Source: Bacteroidaceae bacterium
GTDB lineage: Bacteria > Bacteroidota > Bacteroidia > Bacteroidales > Bacteroidaceae
Reading direction: 5' to 3'
Length of the DNA: 54,866 nucleotides
Assembly (NCBI GenBank): GCA_017503065.1
Contig: JAFVTT010000015.1
Span: forward strand, 1-54,866
In this document: positions 15,005 through 23,101 of the stretch, piece after piece
How positions within the stretch are numbered: the first letter of the stretch is position 1
Layout of the letters: each line of letters opens with the position of its first letter
Translations under genes and position numbers: made by a program
The notes under the pieces: generated by a model
Told to the model about the DNA's origin: nothing
Seen by the model: the letters and a program-made list of their open reading frames with translations, nothing else
The model's database searches: none

Positions 15005-16207
15005 ATGGAAAAGAAGAAAGTAGTGGTTGCCTTCAGTGGCGGCCTCGATACCAGTTACACCGTGATGTACCTGGCTAAGGAGAAGGGCTATGAGGTGTAT
15101 GCCGCATGTGCCAACACCGGTGGTTTCAGCGCCGAGCAGTTGAAGGCCAACGAGGAGAACGCCTACAAGTTGGGCGCCAAGGAGTATGTCACTCTCGACG
15201 TTACTCAGGAGTACTATGAGAAGTCGCTGAAGTACATGGTCTTCGGCAATGTGTTGCGCAACAACTGCTATCCCATCAGCGTGTCCAGCGAGCGCATCTT
15301 TCAGGCCATGGCCATTGCACGCTATGCACGTGAAATAGGTGCCAGCGCCATTGCCCACGGCTCTACCGGTGCCGGCAACGACCAGATACGTTTCGACATG
15401 ACTTTCCTGGTTATGGCTCCCGGTGTGGAGATCATCACACTGACCCGCGACGGTAACCTTACCCGTCAGGAGGAGGTGGACTACCTGAACCAGAACGGTT
15501 ACTATGCCGACTTCACCAAGTTGAAGTATTCCTACAACGTGGGAATCTGGGGCACCAGCATCTGTGGCGGCGAGATTCTGGACAGCACACAGGGCCTGCC
15601 CGAGAGCGCATACCTGAAGCATCCCACCAAGGACGGCTCCGAACTGCTGAAACTTGGTTTCGAGAAGGGCGAACTGGTGTCTGTCAACGGCACACGCTAC
15701 GAAGATAAGATACAGGCCATCCAGGCAGTTGAAGAGATTGGCGCTTCATACGCCATAGGTCGCGACTGCCATGTGGGCGACACCATCATCGGCATCAAGG
15801 GCCGTGTAGGCTTCGAGGCAGCAGCCCCCATGCTCATTATCGGTGCGCACCGTTTCCTGGAGAAGTACACCCTGAGCAAGTGGCAGCAGTACTGGAAGGA
15901 GCAGGTAGCCAACTGGTACGGCATGTTCCTGCACGAGAGCCAGTACCTGGAGCCCGTAATGCCCGATATCGAGGCCATGCTCATCAGCAGCCAGCGCAAT
16001 GTTACCGGCGAGGTGACACTGGAACTCCGTCCCTACAGTTTCCAGACCATGGGTGTGGATTCTCCCAACGACCTTGTCAAGAACAAGTTGGGCGAGTATG
16101 GCGAGACCGCTAAGGCATGGAGCAGCGACGATGCCAAGGGCTTCATCAAGGTAAGTTCTACCGCCCTGCGCGCCTACTACCTGGCACATCCGGATGAGGA
16201 GAGATAA
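15005..16207 (+). CDS. argG: argininosuccinate synthase
   Basis: ArgG ligates citrulline and aspartate with ATP to form argininosuccinate, the penultimate arginine step. The 400 residues match the family length. The N-terminal ATP-binding P-loop is VVAFSGGLDTSY (7-18), followed by the family segments AHGSTGAGNDQIRFD and YSYNVGIWGTSICGG. The start is ATG 15005, where the first beta strand begins (MEKKKVVVAF). The longer frame from 14888 translates only tandem repeat DNA. argH is not in this window. A GC-rich hairpin element begins immediately after the stop codon. Confidence 0.96.
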   Translation: MEKKKVVVAFSGGLDTSYTVMYLAKEKGYEVYAACANTGGFSAEQLKANEENAYKLGAKEYVTLDVTQEYYEKSLKYMVFGNVLRNNCYPISVSSERIFQAMAIARYAREIGASAIAHGSTGAGNDQIRFDMTFLVMAPGVEIITLTRDGNLTRQEEVDYLNQNGYYADFTKLKYSYNVGIWGTSICGGEILDSTQGLPESAYLKHPTKDGSELLKLGFEKGELVSVNGTRYEDKIQAIQAVEEIGASYAIGRDCHVGDTIIGIKGRVGFEAAAPMLIIGAHRFLEKYTLSKWQQYWKEQVANWYGMFLHESQYLEPVMPDIEAMLISSQRNVTGEVTLELRPYSFQTMGVDSPNDLVKNKLGEYGETAKAWSSDDAKGFIKVSSTALRAYYLAHPDEER

Positions 16208-16208
16208 A

Positions 16209-16246
16209 GGACCCACCCCCAACCCCTCCCTTTATGGAGGGGAGTA
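16209..16246 (+). repeat. GC-rich hairpin element after argG
   Basis: The element reads GGACCCACCCCCA, then CCCCTCC-CTTTAT-GGAGGGG hairpin, then AGTA. It starts one base after the argG stop. It belongs to the family also found at 17688, 17827 (inverted), 21803, 39183 (inverted), 40758, 40874 (inverted) and 45367. Confidence 0.8.
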
Positions 16247-16269
16247 TTTACTTTTAAGAAATAAAAATC

Positions 16270-16494
16270 ATGTTAGAACCAAAGAAGATGGAGCGTCCAC
16301 GTACCGGACGCATGTTGGCAGGTGTGTGTGCGGCCATAGCAAACTATGTTGGTATGGATGCTACGGTTGTGCGTGTCATATACCTGTTGCTGACGTTGTT
16401 CACCGCATTCTGCGGAGCGGTTGTGTACTTTATCCTCATGTTGGTTATACCCGAGGCGAAGAGTTCCTTCTATATAAATAACAAGAAAGAATAA
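16270..16494 (+). CDS. PspC domain small membrane protein (first)
   Basis: The 74-residue protein is essentially one PspC domain: a GRMLAGVCAAIANYVGMD segment followed by a long membrane helix region (VVRVIYLLLTLFTAFCGAVVYFILMLVIP). PspC proteins sit in the inner membrane and take part in phage-shock or envelope-stress responses in other bacteria. It precedes a second, related PspC gene by 24 bp; the second differs enough that it is not a recent copy. Its place inside the arginine cluster has no obvious metabolic logic. Transcription with argG or argC is likely. No partner such as PspA is visible here. Confidence 0.85.
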   Translation: MLEPKKMERPRTGRMLAGVCAAIANYVGMDATVVRVIYLLLTLFTAFCGAVVYFILMLVIPEAKSSFYINNKKE

Positions 16495-16518
16495 CATTTA
16501 AACAGACAGTAATATAAT

Positions 16519-16704
16519 ATGGACAAGAAGTTTGCTTTGTCTGCAACAGACAAGAAGATAGCAGGTGTATGCGGTGGTATTGCAGAGTACTTTGGTGTGG
16601 ATTCTCTGCTGGTGCGCATACTTTTTGTAGTACTGCTTTTTGGCGGTTCTCTGGGTTTCTGGGCATACATCCTCCTGTGGATCCTTGCTCCCAAGAGTAA
16701 GTAA
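16519..16704 (+). CDS. PspC domain small membrane protein (second)
   Basis: The 61-residue protein has the PspC pattern KKIAGVCGGIAEYFGVDSLL followed by two closely spaced hydrophobic stretches ending LLWILAPKSK. It keeps the GVCGGIAEY motif better than its neighbour upstream. The stop is 3 bp before argC, so translation of argC may be coupled to it. Function is the same guess as for other PspC proteins: an inner-membrane stress protein. Confidence 0.85.
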   Translation: MDKKFALSATDKKIAGVCGGIAEYFGVDSLLVRILFVVLLFGGSLGFWAYILLWILAPKSK

Positions 16705-16707
16705 ACG

Positions 16708-17673
16708 ATGGTTAGGGTAGGCATACTTGGAGCGGCAGGTTATACCGGCGGTGAACTTATCCGCGTGCTCCTCAATCATCCCGAGGCAGAGATAGTCTTT
16801 GCCAACAGCGAATCCAATGCCGGCAATCCCGTGTGCGAGGTGCACGAGGGACTGTATGGCGAGACCGACCTGTGCTTTACCAGCGAGATGCCTTGGGAGC
16901 AGGTGGACGTGGTGTTCTTCTGCTTCGGTCATGGCAAGAGCCGTGCCTTCCTGCAGGAGCACGACATCCCTGCACATGTGCGCATCATAGACCTGGCACA
17001 GGACTTCCGCATTGCCGGAGACCACGACTATGTCTATGGTTTGCCCGAGACACACCGCGAGCAGACACGTGGTGCCATGCACCTTGCCAATCCCGGTTGC
17101 TTTGCCACCGGCATACAGTTGGCTCTGCTCCCCGCCCTCAAGGCTGGCATGCTGAGCGGCGACATACACGTGAACGGCATAACCGGTTCCACCGGTGCAG
17201 GTCAGAAGCCCGGCGCAACGACACACTACAGTTGGCGCAACGACAACATTTCCGTCTACAAGACCTTCAACCACCAGCACCTTCTGGAGATAAACCAGAC
17301 CGTGCAGGAACTGCATCCCGGTTATGACGGCCGTGTGCTCTTCATCCCCCAGCGCGGTTGCTTTGCCCGTGGCATCTACGTTACCGCCTATGCCAAGTGC
17401 GACGCTCCCCTTGAGGAGGTGCAGAAGGTGTATGCCGACTACTACCAGGATGCCGCATTCACGCACTTCGTGCAGAAGTCTCCCGATATGAAGCAGGTGG
17501 TGAACACCAACAAGGCCGTTGTATATGTGGAGAAGTACGAGGACCAGTTGCTTATGATCTGCTGCATAGACAACCTTCTGAAGGGTGCTGTAGGTCAGGC
17601 CGTGCAGAACATGAACCTGATGTTCGGCCTGGACGAGAAGGCCGGCTTGAACTTTAAGGCGAGTGCATTTTAG
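16708..17673 (+). CDS. argC: N-acetyl-gamma-glutamyl-phosphate reductase
   Basis: ArgC reduces N-acylglutamyl phosphate to the semialdehyde with NADPH. The 321 residues start with a Rossmann nucleotide loop (GILGAAGYTGGEL, 5-17). The active-site cysteine is in the NPGCFAT motif (near residue 131) and the GSTGAGQKP segment contributes to substrate binding. ATG 16708 is 3 bp after the PspC stop. The substrate may be the succinylated rather than acetylated intermediate if the pathway is of the Bacteroides fragilis type; ArgC sequence alone does not show this. argB is not in the window. A hairpin element follows the stop after 14 bp. Confidence 0.95.
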   Translation: MVRVGILGAAGYTGGELIRVLLNHPEAEIVFANSESNAGNPVCEVHEGLYGETDLCFTSEMPWEQVDVVFFCFGHGKSRAFLQEHDIPAHVRIIDLAQDFRIAGDHDYVYGLPETHREQTRGAMHLANPGCFATGIQLALLPALKAGMLSGDIHVNGITGSTGAGQKPGATTHYSWRNDNISVYKTFNHQHLLEINQTVQELHPGYDGRVLFIPQRGCFARGIYVTAYAKCDAPLEEVQKVYADYYQDAAFTHFVQKSPDMKQVVNTNKAVVYVEKYEDQLLMICCIDNLLKGAVGQAVQNMNLMFGLDEKAGLNFKASAF

Positions 17674-17687
17674 AGGACCCAAGGACC

Positions 17688-17725
17688 GGACCCTCCCCCA
17701 ACCCCTCCCTGCGAGGGAGGGGAGT
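17688..17725 (+). repeat. GC-rich hairpin element after argC (left of a pair)
   Basis: GGACCCTCCCCCA is followed by CCCCTCCCTGCGAGGGAGGGG, which is 21 bases in full: a hairpin of CCCCTCCC and GGGAGGGG arms. AGTGGTTAC follows. An inverted copy lies at 17827-17862, so the two bracket the argC-argD gap. Confidence 0.8.
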
Positions 17726-17785
17726 GGTTACGGACGTTAATTTGAGGACTCGGCATGAGGAGTTCGCTAATAAAATAATGTAATC

Positions 17786-17808
17786 GGACACGTCATGCCG
17801 TGTCCCTA
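17786..17808. repeat. GGACACG...CGTGTCC palindrome
   Basis: GGACACGTCATGCCGTGTCC followed by CTA is a hairpin with 7-bp arms. Relatives are a perfect 20-bp palindrome at 51742-51761 and a hairpin at 26365-26388; a further copy may begin at the window's right edge. Confidence 0.7.
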
Positions 17809-17826
17809 CCTTCCCGGAACATCATG

Positions 17827-17862
17827 CTACCCTCCATAGAGGGAGGGGCAAGGGGGAGGGTC
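17827..17862 (-). repeat. GC-rich hairpin element before argD (right of a pair)
   Basis: This is the inverted partner of 17688-17725: ACCCTCC-ATAGA-GGGAGGGG followed by CAAGGGGGAGGGTC. It ends 9 bp before the argD ATG. Together with the left copy it encloses about 100 bp containing a third palindrome. Confidence 0.75.
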
Positions 17863-17871
17863 TTTAATACT

Positions 17872-19002
17872 ATGGAACTATTCGACGTTTACCCCCTTTT
17901 CGACATTGCCATAGACCGTGGCGAGGGATGCCACGTATGGGACGAGGAGGGAACAGAATACCTTGACCTCTATGGCGGTCATGCCGTCATCAGCATAGGT
18001 CATGCCCATCCCCATTATGTTGAGGCCATTGCCTCGCAGGTGGCACGTCTGGGTTTTTACAGCAACTCTGTGCAGAACCCCTTGCAGAAGGACCTCGCCC
18101 TCACTCTGGGCAAGGTGTCCGGCTACGAGGACTATCAGTTGTTCCTCATCAACTCCGGTGCCGAGGCCAACGAGAACGCACTGAAACTGGCCTCTTTCCA
18201 CAACGGCCGCACTCGTGTGCTCTCTGCCGAGAAGGCCTTTCATGGCCGCACCTCTCTGGCCGTTGAGGCTACCGCCAATCCCAAGATTATTGCTCCCATC
18301 AATGCCAACGGCCATGTCACCTATCTGCCCATCAACGATATAGAACCCTGGCGTGCCGAGATAGAGAAGGACGACGTGTGCGCCGTCATCATCGAGTGCA
18401 TACAGGGTGTGGGCGGTATCCGCATGGTGGAGGCTGGCTTCCTCAAGGAACTGCACGCTCTGTGCGAGGCTCACGACACCGTCCTCATCTGCGACGAGAT
18501 ACAGTGCGGCTACGGCCGTTCCGGCAAGTTCTTTGCCCACCAGCATCTGGGCGTGTGCCCCGACATGATCACCGTGGCCAAGGGCATTTGCAACGGCTTC
18601 CCCATGGGAGGAGTGCTTATTTCGCCTAAGTTCACTCCCGTCTACGGACAGTTGGGCACCACCTTCGGAGGCAACCACCTCGGTTGTGCCGGAGCCTTGG
18701 CCGTGCTGGATGTTATCGAGAGCGAAGCCCTCGTGGAGAATGCCGCCCAAGTGGGCGACTATATCATGGAGCAGTTGCGTGTCATGAACCTGCCTCACGT
18801 GGTGGACGTGCGCGGACGTGGCCTGATGATAGGCATAGAACTGGACATCCCCTACAAGGAACCCCGTACCCGTCTTATCAAGGAGGAGCACATCTTCACG
18901 GGTTGTTCTGGCACCAATGTCATCCGTCTGCTTCCTCCCCTGTGCCTCACTAAGGCCGAGGCCGACCGTTTCCTGGAGGCTTTCCGCAAAGTACTGTCGT
19001 AA
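17872..19002 (+). CDS. argD: acetyl/succinylornithine aminotransferase
   Basis: ArgD is a pyridoxal-phosphate aminotransferase that converts N-acylglutamate semialdehyde to N-acylornithine. The 376 residues show fold-I class III features: NSGAEANENALKLA binds the cofactor phosphate, AFHGRT follows, ICDEIQCGYGRSG holds the cofactor-contacting Asp, and the Schiff-base Lys is in TVAKGICNGFPMG. TTFGGNHLGCAGALAVL is also conserved. ATG 17872 was chosen because the frame upstream reads through a hairpin element. The stop is 2 bp before proC. Acetyl versus succinyl preference is not visible in the sequence. Confidence 0.94.
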   Translation: MELFDVYPLFDIAIDRGEGCHVWDEEGTEYLDLYGGHAVISIGHAHPHYVEAIASQVARLGFYSNSVQNPLQKDLALTLGKVSGYEDYQLFLINSGAEANENALKLASFHNGRTRVLSAEKAFHGRTSLAVEATANPKIIAPINANGHVTYLPINDIEPWRAEIEKDDVCAVIIECIQGVGGIRMVEAGFLKELHALCEAHDTVLICDEIQCGYGRSGKFFAHQHLGVCPDMITVAKGICNGFPMGGVLISPKFTPVYGQLGTTFGGNHLGCAGALAVLDVIESEALVENAAQVGDYIMEQLRVMNLPHVVDVRGRGLMIGIELDIPYKEPRTRLIKEEHIFTGCSGTNVIRLLPPLCLTKAEADRFLEAFRKVLS

Positions 19003-19004
19003 AC

Positions 19005-19748
19005 ATGAAGATAACAGTCATAGGCGCAGGCAACATGGGCGGTGCGCTGGTAAAGGGATGGTGCCGGGCAGGACTTGCCCAGGACCTTGCCATTACGGCC
19101 CGTACCCTGGCCACCTTGGAGCGTTACACCTCCGTATATCCCCAGTTGACGGCCCACACAGACAATGTGCAGGCCGTGCAGGGAGCCGACGTTGTTGTCC
19201 TTGCCGTCAAGCCCTGGCTTGTGGACGAGGTCGTGGCAGAGATACAGCCTGCCCTGGGCACAGCCGTTTTGGTCAGTGTGGCTGCCGGAGTGCGCAACGA
19301 GCGTATAGACGTGTATGCCATGCCCAACATTGCCGTGGAGTATGGCGAGGGCATGACTTTCATAGAAGAAGCATCCCCTTATAATATAAATAAGGTGTCG
19401 GAACTCTTCTCCCTCTGTGGGCGTGTGCAGGTGGTGCCGGCAAAGCAGATGTCTGCCGGCATGCTGGTATCCGGTTGCGGCATAGCCTATGTGATGCGCT
19501 ATGTGCGTGCCATGATGGAAGGCGGTGTGGAACTCGGTCTTCGTCCCGACGAGGCACGTCAGGCTGTCCTTCAGACCATGAAGGGAGCCGTGGCCGTGCT
19601 CGAGGAGAGCGGACGCCATCCCGAGGATGCCATAGATGCCGTCACCACCCCAGGCGGATACACTATCCGTGGCCTCAACGCCATGGAGGATGCTGGCTTC
19701 ACCCGTTCCGTGCTGGCAGGGTTGAAAGCCAATGAACAGAAGAAATAG
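19005..19748 (+). CDS. proC: pyrroline-5-carboxylate reductase
   Basis: ProC makes proline from pyrroline-5-carboxylate using NAD(P)H. The 247 residues begin with the nucleotide loop VIGAGNMGGALVKG. The C-terminal half keeps the family segment EDAIDAVTTPGGYTIRGLNAMEDAGF. It is slightly shorter than the usual 260-275. The gene is 2 bp after argD, and proB starts 1 bp after its stop. Proline and arginine synthesis both start from glutamate, which explains the shared cluster. The window thus holds a full glutamate-to-proline set (proB, proA, proC). Confidence 0.95.
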   Translation: MKITVIGAGNMGGALVKGWCRAGLAQDLAITARTLATLERYTSVYPQLTAHTDNVQAVQGADVVVLAVKPWLVDEVVAEIQPALGTAVLVSVAAGVRNERIDVYAMPNIAVEYGEGMTFIEEASPYNINKVSELFSLCGRVQVVPAKQMSAGMLVSGCGIAYVMRYVRAMMEGGVELGLRPDEARQAVLQTMKGAVAVLEESGRHPEDAIDAVTTPGGYTIRGLNAMEDAGFTRSVLAGLKANEQKK

Positions 19749-19749
19749 C

Positions 19750-20535
19750 ATGAAAAGAATAGCCGTAAAGATAGGCAGTGCGGTGCTTACCCGGGCCGAC
19801 GGCACTCTGGACGTTACACGTCTGTCGTCCCTTGTAGACCAGATTGCCGAATTGCGCCACCGTGGCATAGAGGTCATCCTCATCTCCTCCGGTGCCGTGG
19901 CATCGGGTAGGGGAGAGTTGCACCTCAGTCAGCAGAGCACTCTGGAGATGGATTCCGTGGAACAGCGGCAGTTATTCTCTGCCGTAGGTCAGGCAAAACT
20001 CATAAACCGTTACTACGACTTCCTGCGCGAGCACCATATCCCCGTGGGTCAGGTGCTGACACAGAAGAACGACTTTGACTCTAAGGAACACCGCGAGAAC
20101 ATGCGCCGTTGCATGGAAGTGATGCTCTCGCACGGAGTGTTGCCTGTTGTGAACGAGAACGACACCGTCTGTATCACCGAACTCATGTTCACGGACAACG
20201 ACGAACTTTCCGGACTCATCGCCAGGTTGATGGGAGCGGATACCCTTATCCTACTGAGCAACGTGGATGGCCTCTACAACGGCCGTCCGGGCGATGAAGG
20301 CGTCAGCCTCATACCCGTAGTGGATGCAGGTCGCGATGTCAGCGAATACATACAGACGGAGAAGTCCGGTGCCGGGCGTGGAGGCATGCAGAGCAAGTGC
20401 AAGACTGCTATGGAGGTAGCGGCCTCCGGCATAGACGTGCTTTTGGCACGCGGTAGCCGCGAGAATGTGCTCGTGGACCTCGTGACCAATGCCCCTGTCG
20501 TGCCACATACCCACTTCGTGCCAGGAAAACCTTAA
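19750..20535 (+). CDS. proB: glutamate 5-kinase lacking the PUA domain
   Basis: ProB phosphorylates glutamate to glutamyl 5-phosphate, the first proline step. The 261 residues hold the complete amino-acid kinase fold: KIGSAVLTR at 6-14, [20 protein letters not shown], and the [12 protein letters not shown] segment. The C-terminal PUA domain found in the about 370-residue enzymes of enterobacteria is absent; 260-residue forms occur elsewhere. ATG 19750 is one base after the proC stop; an earlier ATG at 19732 lies within proC. Loss of PUA may alter proline feedback. proA follows after 94 bp of repetitive DNA. Confidence 0.93.
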   Translation: MKRIAVKIGSAVLTRADGTLDVTRLSSLVDQIAELRHRGIEVILISSGAVASGRGELHLSQQSTLEMDSVEQRQLFSAVGQAKLINRYYDFLREHHIPVGQVLTQKNDFDSKEHRENMRRCMEVMLSHGVLPVVNENDTVCITELMFTDNDELSGLIARLMGADTLILLSNVDGLYNGRPGDEGVSLIPVVDAGRDVSEYIQTEKSGAGRGGMQSKCKTAMEVAASGIDVLLARGSRENVLVDLVTNAPVVPHTHFVPGKP

Positions 20536-20607
20536 AGTCCTTAAGGTCTTTAAGGTCTTTAAAGTCTTTAAAGTCTCTAAGGTCCTTAAGGTCCCTAAAG
20601 TCCCTTC
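20533..20607. repeat. AAAGTCTTTAAGGTC tandem repeat between proB and proA
   Basis: About seven degenerate 9-10 bp units of the type CTTTAAAGT / CCTTAAGGT run head to tail in the short proB-proA gap. Each unit is nearly palindromic. Related units occur at 45423-45465 upstream of pta and more weakly at 22951-22985. Confidence 0.8.
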
Positions 20608-20629
20608 CCTTTTACCCCCCAAAAACCAC

Positions 20630-21796
20630 ATGGAATCAGAATACATTAAACTCGCTTCGCGCCACCTCGCCTCCCTGAGCACGGAAACCATAAACACCCT
20701 GCTCGTGGACATGGCCAATGCCGTGGAGCGTGGCACCGATGCCATACTGGCAGCCAATGCCCATGACCTGGAGCGTATGGACCCTGCCGATCCCAAATAC
20801 GACCGTCTCCGCCTTACCCCCGAGCGTATAGCAGGTATTGCCGCCGATTGTCGCAATGTAGCCTCTCTGCCATCCCCCCTGGGTCGTGTGCTCAGTCACC
20901 GCACATTGCCCAACGGACTGGACATCAGCCGTATCAGCGTACCCTTTGGGGTCATCGGCGTTATCTACGAGGCACGTCCCAACGTCACTCTGGATGTTGC
21001 CGCCCTCTGCCTGAAGGCAGGTTCTGCCGTAGTGCTAAAGGGCGGTTCGGATGCCGAGGAAAGCAACAAGGCCATCTGTGCTGTTATCCACAATGTCCTG
21101 TTTGAGCACGGTCTGGACCCGGCCACCGTCACCCTGTTGCCTGCCACACGCGAGGCAACGGCCGAACTCCTTTCTGCCGAGGGTCTGGTGGACCTTATCA
21201 TCCCACGCGGTTCTGCCGGACTGATACGCTATGTGCGCGAGAACTCCAAGGTTCCCGTCATAGAGACCGGTGCCGGAGTGGTGCACTGCTATGTCGACAA
21301 GGATGCCGACATGGACAAGGCAAAGCGCATTGTCCATAATGCCAAGTGCCGCCGTGTCAGTGTTTGCAACGCCTTGGACTGTCTGCTGGTGCACAAGGAC
21401 CTGGAACCTCGCATGGCGGAATTGCTTGCCCCCATGCAGGGACAGGTGGAGTTCCACTATGGCGAATATGGCCGCGAGTGGCTCTCGCACGATCTGAGCA
21501 TACGCATCGTCAGCGGACTGGACGAGGCCCTGGCGCATATCCGTACCTACGGTTCCGGCCATAGCGAGAGTATCGTTACCGAGAACATTCATGCCGCCGA
21601 CCGTTTCCTCCTCGAGGTGGATGCCGCCTGTGTCTACCACAATGCCCCCACCTCCTTCACCGACGGAGCGCAGTTCGGCCTCGGTGCCGAGATAGGCATC
21701 TCCACCCAGAAACTCCATGCCCGTGGCCCCATGGCCCTGGAGGAGATAACCACCAGCAAGTATATAATAAGGGGTAATGGGCAGACACGAGGGTGA
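20630..21796 (+). CDS. proA: gamma-glutamyl phosphate reductase
   Basis: ProA reduces glutamyl phosphate to the semialdehyde that cyclises to pyrroline-5-carboxylate. The 388 residues form an aldehyde-dehydrogenase-like protein: [18 protein letters not shown], a GGSDAEESN nucleotide segment, [11 protein letters not shown], and the active-site Cys in [15 protein letters not shown]. It is about 25 residues shorter than typical enzymes. The ATG at 20630 is preferred; an upstream frame reads Lys-Val repeats coded by tandem repeat DNA. A hairpin element begins 6 bp after the stop. Confidence 0.93.
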   Translation: MESEYIKLASRHLASLSTETINTLLVDMANAVERGTDAILAANAHDLERMDPADPKYDRLRLTPERIAGIAADCRNVASLPSPLGRVLSHRTLPNGLDISRISVPFGVIGVIYEARPNVTLDVAALCLKAGSAVVLKGGSDAEESNKAICAVIHNVLFEHGLDPATVTLLPATREATAELLSAEGLVDLIIPRGSAGLIRYVRENSKVPVIETGAGVVHCYVDKDADMDKAKRIVHNAKCRRVSVCNALDCLLVHKDLEPRMAELLAPMQGQVEFHYGEYGREWLSHDLSIRIVSGLDEALAHIRTYGSGHSESIVTENIHAADRFLLEVDAACVYHNAPTSFTDGAQFGLGAEIGISTQKLHARGPMALEEITTSKYIIRGNGQTRG

Positions 21797-21802
21797 ACGG
21801 GA

Positions 21803-21840
21803 GGACCCACCCCCTTGCCCCTCCCTGTGAGGGAGGGGAA
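21803..21840 (+). repeat. GC-rich hairpin element after proA
   Basis: GGACCCACCCCCTTG is followed by CCCCTCCC-TGTGA-GGGAGGGG, then a run of ACGGAAA-type units to about 21870 and ACTCTGAGTCC-type units to about 21932. Three different repeat families are stacked in one 185-bp gap. Confidence 0.8.
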
Positions 21841-21981
21841 AACGGAAAGGTGAAAACGGAAAACGGAAAACTGAAATCCGGGTCCTCTGAGTCCTCCGAG
21901 AACTCTGAATACTCTGAGTCCTCCGAAAAACGCTCTCCGCTCACCTCTCCCCGCTCATCCTCTCCCCGTTAAAATAAAGAT

Positions 21982-22953
21982 ATGAAAAGTTTTCTCAATG
22001 TACAAGACCTTGGCGACCTGAAGCAGGCACTGGCCGAGGCACGCGAAATCAAGCAGGACCGTTTCAAGTATGTGGAACTTGGTCGCAACAAGACCGCCCT
22101 GCTCGTATTCTTCAACAACAGTCTGCGCACACGCCTTTCCACTCAGAAGGCTGCCCTGAACCTTGGCATGAATGTCATTGTGCTGGATGTCAATGCAGGA
22201 GCCTGGAAACTGGAAACTGAGCGCGGTGTCATCATGGACGGTGACAAGAGCGAACATCTGCTGGAGGCCATTCCCGTGATGAGCAGTTATTGCGACATTA
22301 TCGGCATACGCTCCTTTGCAGGCCTTACCGACCGCGAGTATGACTATGCCGAGACCGTCTACAACCAGTTTGTTAAATACTCCGGCAAACCCATCTTTGC
22401 CATGGAGACAGCCACCGTGCATCCCTTGCAGGCCTTTGCCGACCTCATCACCATCGAGGAACACAAGCAGAAGGCACGTCCCAAGGTGGTGCTCACCTGG
22501 GCTCCCCATCCCCGTGCCCTGCCACAGGCCGTTCCCAACAGTTTTGCCGAATGGATGAATGCCGCCGATGTGGACTTCGTCATCACCCATCCCGAGGGCT
22601 ATGAACTGGATCCTGCCTTTGCCGGCAACGCCCGTGTGGAGTATGATCAGATGAAGGCTTTTAAGGGAGCCGACTTTGTCTATGCCAAGAACTGGTCATG
22701 CCCCGGCGTGACACGTCCTGAGGACTACGGCAAGATACTGACCGACTATCACGACATGCTCCACTGGACCGTGTCCGACCGTCAGATGGCAGTTACCAAC
22801 AACGCACGTTTCATGCACTGCCTGCCCGTGCGCCGTGGCATGATTGTCACTGACCAGGTCATCGAGGCCCCCACCTCGCTCGTCATTCCAGAGGCAGCCA
22901 ACCGCGAGATTTCCGCTACCGTTGTGCTCAAACGCATCTTGGAAAGTCTCTAA
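21982..22953 (+). CDS. argF': N-acylornithine carbamoyltransferase, probably N-succinylornithine
   Basis: The enzyme carbamoylates an N-acylated ornithine. The 323 residues lack the ordinary STRTR motif and have SLRTRLST (47-54). They also carry the AOTCase/SOTCase hallmark segments LTWAPHPRALPQAVPNSF, YAKNW, and HCLPVRRGM. Position 90, which published Bacteroides fragilis and Xanthomonas work identifies as the switch (Pro for succinylornithine, Glu at the equivalent position for acetylornithine), is Ser in the segment GDKSEHLLE. Ser substitutions at this position gave the succinyl form, so succinylornithine is the likelier substrate. An argE-like deacylase is needed downstream and is not in the window. 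A hairpin terminator follows. Confidence 0.9.
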   Translation: MKSFLNVQDLGDLKQALAEAREIKQDRFKYVELGRNKTALLVFFNNSLRTRLSTQKAALNLGMNVIVLDVNAGAWKLETERGVIMDGDKSEHLLEAIPVMSSYCDIIGIRSFAGLTDREYDYAETVYNQFVKYSGKPIFAMETATVHPLQAFADLITIEEHKQKARPKVVLTWAPHPRALPQAVPNSFAEWMNAADVDFVITHPEGYELDPAFAGNARVEYDQMKAFKGADFVYAKNWSCPGVTRPEDYGKILTDYHDMLHWTVSDRQMAVTNNARFMHCLPVRRGMIVTDQVIEAPTSLVIPEAANREISATVVLKRILESL

Positions 22954-23004
22954 GACTCTCTGCCTTAAGGTTCTTAAAGCAGAAATTCTACAGCAAACAA
23001 CAGG

Positions 23005-23040
23005 AATATGCACGGTTTCTTTGAAGCTGTGCATATTTTT
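23005..23040 (+). terminator. terminator of the arginine cluster, overlapping the sialidase promoter
   Basis: AATATGCACGG (23005-23015) pairs with CTGTGCATATT (23027-23037), including one G-T pair, and is followed by TTTTT. The loop (23016-23026) contains TTTG, which is also the -33 element of the next promoter. Confidence 0.75.
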
Positions 23041-23050
23041 CATATCTTTG
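23020..23050 (+). promoter_or_regulatory. promoter of the sialidase gene
   Basis: TTTG at 23020-23023 and TATCTTTG at 23043-23050 are separated by exactly 19 bp. The start site would be near 23057, about 45 bases before the ATG. Confidence 0.8.
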
Positions 23051-23101
23051 TTCCTTGTAAGTACCTTGAACAACAAATACATAACCTAAACAAACAACCA
23101 A

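Noticed and set aside
17878..18891. 337-codon minus-strand frame opposite argD
   Set aside because: Composition-driven shadow with no recognisable motif; argD is complete on the plus strand.
20489..20629. 47-residue N-terminal extension of ProA with Lys-Val repeats
   Set aside because: It is read from tandem repeat DNA and overlaps proB. A normal start exists at 20630.
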